NCBI GenBank assembly: GCA_002723275.1
Contig: PBNZ01000022.1
Span: 1-39,671 of the forward strand
Source of the DNA: Planctomycetaceae bacterium
GTDB taxonomy: Bacteria; Planctomycetota; Planctomycetia; Pirellulales; Pirellulaceae
Length of the DNA: 39,671 nucleotides
Direction: 5' to 3'
Below the pieces are notes generated by a model. It was not told where the DNA came from. It made no database searches and saw only the letters and a list, made by a program, of their open reading frames with translations. Below are positions 34,603 to 39,671 of this stretch, one piece after another (within the stretch, counting starts at the first letter, position 1; each line of letters opens with the position of its first letter). The translations under genes were made by a program, and so were the position numbers.

Positions 34603-36860
34603 TCTTTGTCTTTGTTGTCTTGCGCGGCGAGTGCTTCATCCACGCTGGTCGGATCAACCTCGCGACAGGTCTCGATGAGCCGATCTCGAAGTGGTAGTAT
34701 TTCCGCTATCCAGGTGTTAGGGTCGATATCCGGTGGAGCCAGCTGCGAAAACTCGCCGATCAGCAGAATCAAACGCAAGAGGTGACGGAAAAGGACGCCT
34801 TCTTGTTTCTGAAGACGCTTGCTGGTGATGTATTTATCAAAGTTTCCTCCGAACTCAAGAATCTCACCCGCTGCCCAAACGGGAAAGACGCGAACGTCAT
34901 GTACGCCCGGGAAATCGTAATCGAAGAGACGCTTTAATTTGTCCGCCAAGGTCAGGACGCGAGGACGTTCCTCTTCAAAGAATCCACCTCTTCGATCCTC
35001 TTCCTCATCTTCTTCCTCGGCGGGCGCGAGTTCTTCTGGAGTTGCGAGTCCCAGTTGCAGGAGTTTGACATCCAGTCGCGTGGTTGCCAGCGGTCCGGGA
35101 GGTAATTGGTCCTGCCCAGGAACTCGCACAAACCGAGCAACCGAGAGTGGAAGTTCCAGGATGCTCTCAAATGCTTGAAGCCGTTCCTGCTCATCGGCAA
35201 TGCCAAGTTGATTGATGACGAAGACACCGTACAGAGGATTCACTCCGCGGAGTCCCAGCAGTTTTTGCATCTCTTCTGTGGGAGTTGCGTATTCGGCTCG
35301 GTAGGGAACGGCATCTTCCGGAGGAGCTTCGTCCGTCTCCAAGGGAGGCTTGGGATCGAGGGTGACGTACCCTGCTCGCCAAAGGATCAATAGCATCTCG
35401 TCAATCGCACGGAGTGATTGCTCGAGACGTTTGCCTGTCATTAAACGCTTGGACACTAAGTCGCGAATCGGTTTTGTTTCTGGCGAAACATCGAGCATGT
35501 AGGCGAGAAGTCGCCAGGGCAGAGGACCGCGGCTTTCCAGATTCCGGGCCGACGCTTCACGTAACTTGTCGAATTGCGCCTCCGTCCAGTACTGTTGGTT
35601 GGCACGGCGAGTCGGCATCTTCTTCTTTAATGCCTTCTTGGCCTTTCGAAGTCCCGGGTCTTTTGTGTCATCAGGAATCTGATCGTATTTCACTCGCCAA
35701 CGCTGGATTTTGACGTCGTCTTCGTGGGCCAAGGCAAAGACGAAACCTTGAGTGTCGAATTGAGGACGCCCGGCCCGGCCGAACATTTGGTGGGCACTGC
35801 TGGGGTCGATCAGTTTCTTGTTGTCTCGAGGGCCTTTCAAAAGATTAGGCAAAACCACACTACGAGCAGGAAGATTGATTCCGGCCGCAAGGGTCTCGGT
35901 GCAAACGGTAATCGACAGGAGCTTTCGTTGAAACAATCCCTCCACAACACGTTTGTAACGCGGCAGCAGTCCAGCGTGATGAACTCCGACCCCTCGTTGC
36001 AGGATTTGACGAAGTTTTGGGCCAACGCCCTGGCTCCAATCCAACTTTTTGAGCTCTTCGGCTAACTGGGCCTGTTGCCCGTCGACCATGAGGTTTTTGC
36101 CTTTGAGTTGTTCGGCGACGTCCCAGCATTGATCCCGATTGAAGCAGAAAACAAGCGCGGGAGTGAAGCGGCCTTCATCGCCCCCTTGTGCCATCTCTTC
36201 AATGAATTCATTCAGTAATTGATCACCGATCCATTGGAAGGTAAGAGGCACCTTTCGGTCGTCGCTTTGAACCAGTTCGAGGTTGCGGTCATGGGTCCGC
36301 CTCATCCACTGGATGAATTCAAAAGCGTTGCCGACGGTGGCAGATAGCAACAGAAGACGTACATGAGGTGGTAGTAGGCCTAGGGAGAATTCCCAGACAA
36401 TGCCTCGTTCCGGGTCATTGAAACTGTGGAACTCGTCCATGACGACGGCGCTGACATCCTCAAAGCTTGACTCTTCTCGTAGCAGGCGATTGAACAGGAT
36501 CTCCGCGACGACCACGAGTATCGGGGCGTCCGGGTTCACTCGGCGATTTCCGGTGACGAGACCAATGTCGTCTTGCGAAAAACCCCAACGAACTGCAGCC
36601 AGTCGAAGCTCCTGTAGTTTCTGCTCCGTCAACGCGATCAGCGGCGTCGTATAGTAGGCTCGCTTGCCGGTACGTAACGCCTCGAATAAAGCGGCTTCGG
36701 CGATGAGAGTTTTGCCTGTGCCCGTCGGGGCGCAAACTAATACGCCTTGCTCACTCGTAAACCATGCGAGTAAGGCTTCTTCTTGGACAGGGTAGGGCTC
36801 GAAGGGCAGCTGATCCAAATATTCAGCGGCCAACTCGTCACGATCTGCGGAGTCACTCAA
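34599..36860 (-). CDS. Ski2-like DEAD/DEAH-box helicase
   Basis: A 753-residue superfamily 2 helicase. Motif I is APTGTGKT (44-51), motif II DEFH (142-145), motif III SAT (173-175), with motif V around AAGINLPAR and motif [15 protein letters not shown]. Beyond the RecA domains are an unusual basic patch (KKALKKKMP), winged-helix-like regions and an acidic insert ([18 protein letters not shown]). This architecture fits the Ski2-like RNA/DNA helicases seen in planctomycetes; the substrate is unknown. The start is a TTG at 36858-36860 without a clear ribosome site, and no ATG fits before motif I. It lies 29 bp downstream of the SGNH hydrolase gene, so they may be co-transcribed. Confidence 0.9.
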   Translation of the reverse strand: MSDSADRDELAAEYLDQLPFEPYPVQEEALLAWFTSEQGVLVCAPTGTGKTLIAEAALFEALRTGKRAYYTTPLIALTEQKLQELRLAAVRWGFSQDDIGLVTGNRRVNPDAPILVVVAEILFNRLLREESSFEDVSAVVMDEFHSFNDPERGIVWEFSLGLLPPHVRLLLLSATVGNAFEFIQWMRRTHDRNLELVQSDDRKVPLTFQWIGDQLLNEFIEEMAQGGDEGRFTPALVFCFNRDQCWDVAEQLKGKNLMVDGQQAQLAEELKKLDWSQGVGPKLRQILQRGVGVHHAGLLPRYKRVVEGLFQRKLLSITVCTETLAAGINLPARSVVLPNLLKGPRDNKKLIDPSSAHQMFGRAGRPQFDTQGFVFALAHEDDVKIQRWRVKYDQIPDDTKDPGLRKAKKALKKKMPTRRANQQYWTEAQFDKLREASARNLESRGPLPWRLLAYMLDVSPETKPIRDLVSKRLMTGKRLEQSLRAIDEMLLILWRAGYVTLDPKPPLETDEAPPEDAVPYRAEYATPTEEMQKLLGLRGVNPLYGVFVINQLGIADEQERLQAFESILELPLSVARFVRVPGQDQLPPGPLATTRLDVKLLQLGLATPEELAPAEEEDEEEDRRGGFFEEERPRVLTLADKLKRLFDYDFPGVHDVRVFPVWAAGEILEFGGNFDKYITSKRLQKQEGVLFRHLLRLILLIGEFSQLAPPDIDPNTWIAEILPLRDRLIETCREVDPTSVDEALAAQDNKDKD

Positions 36861-36889
36861 CGGTTCAGCAATCGTTTCGTCCGCCTTTG

Positions 36890-37663
36890 CTAGGAGCTTG
36901 TGTTGACTGTTTCCAGCCAGGTTTTCGCCATCAGAGCGTGACCTGCCACTGAAGGATGCACGCCATCGCCGCCCCAGTAGGCGGGCTCTGTATTTTCCAC
37001 CGCCTCGTCAAACATCCGTTGGAACGGTACCCACGTGCATTGGAATGCGTCACTCACCTTGCGACAAGCTTCACGTCGCTCGTCGAATTCTGGGAACCAC
37101 TTATCACTCACGGCACCACAACGAAGGACGAACGGTTCGCAGATCACAATCTTGGTTTCCGGTAATGCCGAGCGAGTTCGTTCGAGTAATGCTTGGAGTC
37201 CCGTTTCGTAATCCTTGACGGTGCCCTTGTAGTTGCCATTCAATTTATGCCAAATGTCATTCACGCCGATCAGAATGCTGAGCACGTTGGGGCGAAGATC
37301 AATGCAGTCCTGTTGCCAACGCTGATCCAAATCCGGAACCTTGTTGCCGCTGATGCCGCGGTTGTAACACTTGAGGTTGAGTGTGGGGTGGTCGGCCAGG
37401 AGACTCGACGCGGCCAGCATCGCATAACCTCGTCCTAAGCCGTCGATTCGATTGGCTTGCTTGGCATTTTTGTTTCGGCCAGCATCTGTAATCGAGTCTC
37501 CTTGGAACAATACGACACCGTTATTCGGGATTTCGTTCTTCAATTCGTTTGCCAATCCTTCTTGTCGATTCCAGTGAATGGTTCCTAGAGAAATTCCGGC
37601 TGCTGCTGCGGTGCCGATCAGTTTTCGCCGAGAAATGGGAGTCTCGATCGTTGATGGATGCAT
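36890..37663 (-). CDS. Tat-exported SGNH/GDSL hydrolase
   Basis: A 257-residue secreted esterase. The N-terminus is a twin-arginine signal ([17 protein letters not shown], residues 11-27). Catalytic blocks of the SGNH family are present: GDSIT (55-59, Ser57), [15 protein letters not shown] and [11 protein letters not shown], which gives the Asp-His pair. These enzymes remove acyl groups from polysaccharides or lipids, and similar planctomycete proteins act on carbohydrate esters. ATG 37663 is chosen because it places the Tat signal at the N-terminus; the upstream frame to 37879 encodes unrelated sequence. It is divergent from the DUF3467 gene and precedes the helicase gene by 29 bp. Confidence 0.9.
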   Translation of the reverse strand: MHPSTIETPISRRKLIGTAAAAGISLGTIHWNRQEGLANELKNEIPNNGVVLFQGDSITDAGRNKNAKQANRIDGLGRGYAMLAASSLLADHPTLNLKCYNRGISGNKVPDLDQRWQQDCIDLRPNVLSILIGVNDIWHKLNGNYKGTVKDYETGLQALLERTRSALPETKIVICEPFVLRCGAVSDKWFPEFDERREACRKVSDAFQCTWVPFQRMFDEAVENTEPAYWGGDGVHPSVAGHALMAKTWLETVNTSS

Positions 37664-37844
37664 TGATTCGTTCTTTCGATGGGACAAGGTCGATAATTGG
37701 ATCGCGTGGTTTCTGTGCAAGAGCGTAATGTATTCCTGGCTGTCTGGCCAGTTTAGACGGGATTGTATTGGGGCATTGATCCAAGTGCCGCTCCGTTTTG
37801 TTTTTCCAAATTGTCGCTCTCTGGTACGATGATCTACTGAGTTC

Positions 37845-38465
37845 ATGACTTCAATCGAAAAAACTGAGGAACGTGTCACCTTGTCAAATAACGATGACGA
37901 ATCAGGCGATCGACCAGACTCAGAAACACCGGGTATGAACCAAAAGGTTCAGGTTCCTGGAGTTACCGCTCGAGTTCCCACTTCTCTTGGAAATGGTGTG
38001 ATGAGTACGGGGGCGATCGTGATGAATGGTCCGCACACGTTCGTGCTCGATTTTATTCAGCAGATGGGAGCGCCGACGCACCTGGTGCGTCGTGTTGTGC
38101 TGCCACATGAAGTGATGCCGAAGTTGATTCAGGCACTGACCCAGAATCTGTCGAATTACGAAGGGCAATTCGGTCCACCGATGAAGTTGCCCAAGCCGAG
38201 TCCCTCGGGAAAGCGACCTTCGGTCCAGGAACTCTACGATCAAATGAAGATCGACGAAAACGAATTTGGCGGACACTTTGCTGAGGGAGTCATGATTCGA
38301 CACTCTGCAGCTGATTTCTGCTTCGACTTCGTGACTCAGTTTTTTCCGAACGCGGCAGTTTCCAGTCGTATCTTCATGTCGGCTCCGCACGTTCCGCCGC
38401 TTTTGGAAGCATTGAAGGTCAATTACGACAAGTTCAAGAATCCCAATCCAGGCACGGATGATTAG
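37845..38465 (+). CDS. Tandem DUF3467 protein
   Basis: A 206-residue cytoplasmic protein with two similar halves. Residues 51-108 (TGAIVMNGPHTFVLDF and onward) and 144-199 (EGVMIRHSAADFCFDF and onward) both match the DUF3467 pattern: a short strand, a hydrophobic FxxDF, a strand with R, then PHxxPxLLxAL and a terminal helix N-Y. The first 50 residues are polar and probably disordered. DUF3467 proteins are normally about 100 residues with one unit, so an internal duplication is likely. The function is unknown. It is divergent from the SGNH hydrolase gene. Confidence 0.85.
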   Translation: MTSIEKTEERVTLSNNDDESGDRPDSETPGMNQKVQVPGVTARVPTSLGNGVMSTGAIVMNGPHTFVLDFIQQMGAPTHLVRRVVLPHEVMPKLIQALTQNLSNYEGQFGPPMKLPKPSPSGKRPSVQELYDQMKIDENEFGGHFAEGVMIRHSAADFCFDFVTQFFPNAAVSSRIFMSAPHVPPLLEALKVNYDKFKNPNPGTDD

Positions 38466-38559
38466 GGATTCAATTTTCGGAGCGGGGCTTGGGAGAGCCA
38501 AGTTTCCGAATCGCGTGTCCGACAGTTCGTGATGTTGTTCTTGCCTGGTACGCTTTGCC

Positions 38560-39003
38560 TTACGGGCAAGTCGCGGAATCACTGTTTTCGCTCTGCAAGA
38601 TCTCCCATGCCTGGCTCAGGAAGGTTCGGAGTTTCTTTCTCTCGAGCATCTCCAACGCTTCTTGAGGAGAAACCCAGCGGCGTTCACGTCCCTCCGCTTC
38701 CGGCCATCTCTCATCGCAGGATTCGACCTCCATCAGAACAACTTTTATCCGAAGGGCCATGTTCCATTTGTTGTCGTTAAAGTGGCCCAGCACCGGTTTC
38801 AGGATTTTGCCGTGCAGACCGGCCTCTTCATAGCTTTCCTTCAAAGCGGTTTCAACGTAGGTTTCGCCTGAATCGATGATGCCCTTGGGGAAAATCCATC
38901 GTTTTTTTCGCAGCGACGTAATCAGACAGAACTTGATTTTTCCTTTCGATCGCCGAAAAGGGATGGCACACACTTGTCCCGTCACGTTGCCTTTTTTACT
39001 CAT
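38560..39003 (-). CDS. Nudix hydrolase
   Basis: A 147-residue Nudix protein. The Nudix box is at 41-63 (GIIDSGETYVETALKESYEE and on to AGL), with the metal-binding EExG and a conservative Lys in place of the usual Arg. The rest (RWIFPKG before the box, RWVSPQEALEML after it) resembles diphosphoinositol-polyphosphate or diadenosine-polyphosphate hydrolases. Which nucleoside or inositol pyrophosphate it cleaves cannot be told. It is convergent with the DUF3467 gene and has a weak ribosome site (CGAG). Confidence 0.9.
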   Translation of the reverse strand: MSKKGNVTGQVCAIPFRRSKGKIKFCLITSLRKKRWIFPKGIIDSGETYVETALKESYEEAGLHGKILKPVLGHFNDNKWNMALRIKVVLMEVESCDERWPEAEGRERRWVSPQEALEMLERKKLRTFLSQAWEILQSENSDSATCP

Positions 39004-39295
39004 AATCTCGGAATAGGACGCGTTTAAAGAACATCGAAGAATGGGAAGGCTATGCTAAGCACGGGTTGTATCGAATCTCGGGCGATTTCGACAAGATCAT
39101 TCCCACATGTCCATTTCTTCGCCGTGTTTGGCAGACAGTTCTGGTCATCTGCTTGTAACCGTTAATACCAGTCTGATTCCAGCATTCAAGGCGATTTCCC
39201 CAGCGAATCCTGGAGGCTGGATCGTTGAGTAAAGGCTGATTGAGTTCTACGCTTCCTAAATACGAGAGTTTCTTGTCGAAAATGGCCTGAGAATT
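39004..39295. other. Divergent intergenic region
   Basis: About 290 bp between the Nudix gene and the partial membrane-protein gene. A minus-strand frame at 39050-39364 has no start signal or domain. Promoters in both directions are likely. Nothing else is seen. Confidence 0.4.
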
Positions 39296-39671
39296 ATGCG
39301 CACCGATCAGATTGACCGAGTTGGAATGGCAAACAATACGCGAACCAAGAATGCGAAGGAACATTATTCCGAGCAGCGATTTCTCGAATTGTTTCTCATC
39401 ATTACGGTTCTAGGAATCACAGCCCTGTTCTGGTATTCGCCAACGTTCGAGCTGGCTCTGTTGTCGTTGTATTTTCTTCCCGTTACGCTCGGTGGATTCT
39501 TTCTGGGGCGTTATCGTGCCTCGATGCTGACTCTGTTTTGTGTGTTGTGTGCATCCGGTTGTGTTTTGCTCACGCCGTTGGTGCAATCTCCATTGACGAT
39601 TGGCATCACGTTGTTTGTCTGGACCTGTGTGATGGCGATCACCGTCTTCTTGATTGGTACGTTGAGTGATC
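39296..39671 (+). CDS. N-terminal part of a multi-pass membrane protein (cut by window end)
   Basis: An open frame with no stop before the window edge. From ATG 39296 or, in the same frame, ATG 39326, a short polar start leads into at least four hydrophobic segments, for example LELFLIITVLGITALFWY, LYFLPVTLGGFFLGRY and ITLFVWTCVMAITVFLIGTL. This resembles the membrane sensor halves of planctomycete signalling proteins (histidine kinases or cyclases), but the effector domain lies outside the window. Confidence is good that it codes; its function is unknown. Confidence 0.72.
   Translation, partial: MRTDQIDRVGMANNTRTKNAKEHYSEQRFLELFLIITVLGITALFWYSPTFELALLSLYFLPVTLGGFFLGRYRASMLTLFCVLCASGCVLLTPLVQSPLTIGITLFVWTCVMAITVFLIGTLSD

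Noticed and set aside
37920-38582. 220-codon minus-strand frame over the DUF3467 gene
   Set aside because: Antisense shadow; the plus strand carries two DUF3467 units.
1-39671. CRISPR arrays, toxin-antitoxin pairs or phage defence genes
   Set aside because: No regularly spaced repeats and no recognised defence proteins were found on either strand.

Overview
The window looks like the chromosome of a marine-type planctomycete (Pirellulales-like). Supporting signs are two PEP-CTERM secreted proteins, a membrane-anchored protein with a divergent J-like domain, the mch plus RimK-like ATP-grasp pair of tetrahydromethanopterin-linked C1 metabolism, an acidic low-complexity small protein, an isoleucyl-tRNA synthetase lacking the usual cysteine pair, and the paired TIGR03546/TIGR03545 families. 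The assignment rests on gene content, not on a marker gene.

Region 1 (about 1-11,860) is accessory DNA. A 169-bp direct repeat (174-342 and 11638-11806, 12 mismatches, no gaps) flanks about 11.3 kb. The right copy is the 3' end of a tyrosine-recombinase gene running into a tRNA-Met(CAU) gene on the minus strand. The left copy is a decayed version that stops inside the tRNA T-loop. This is the layout expected when one island inserts between an older related island and their shared tRNA target. Cargo on the plus strand is a three-gene run: tspO, a multi-pass membrane protein and a PhoD-like phosphatase. On the minus strand are a PEP-CTERM protein, a lipoprotein and a cryptochrome/photolyase without the bacterial [4Fe-4S] cysteines. 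Between them lie a small membrane protein, two apparent pseudogenes and more than 2 kb of probably decayed DNA.

Region 2 (about 12-18 kb) returns to dense core genes. A four-gene minus-strand run encodes an acidic protein, a TPR protein, IleRS and PurN; ileS and purN overlap by 4 bp. A 600-bp gap (17978-18573) holds an inverted repeat in front of the acidic gene, a 13-G tract and a strong minus-strand intrinsic terminator with no gene upstream of it.

Region 3 (18.5-28.6 kb) holds the translationally coupled TIGR03546/TIGR03545 pair, a lectin-like PEP-CTERM protein with its own terminator, the J-like membrane protein, a DtxR-family metal regulator, mch with its ATP-grasp partner, a secreted OB-fold/EEP nuclease-like protein and a SpoIIAA-like protein.

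Region 4 (28.7-39.7 kb) has an AnmK-like and a C26-type amidotransferase-like gene in tandem, both lacking key catalytic motifs. Then come a lone OleA-like condensing enzyme, an orphan NarL-class histidine kinase, a ROK sugar kinase, a Ski2-like helicase, a Tat-exported SGNH hydrolase, a tandem DUF3467 protein, a Nudix hydrolase and the N-terminus of a membrane protein cut by the window edge.

No CRISPR array, complete insertion sequence, rRNA or recognisable defence system was seen. The most interesting items are the tRNA-linked tandem island and its integrase/tRNA overlap, the inactive-looking AnmK/C26 pair, the orphan terminator near 18.2 kb and the lone OleA-type enzyme.
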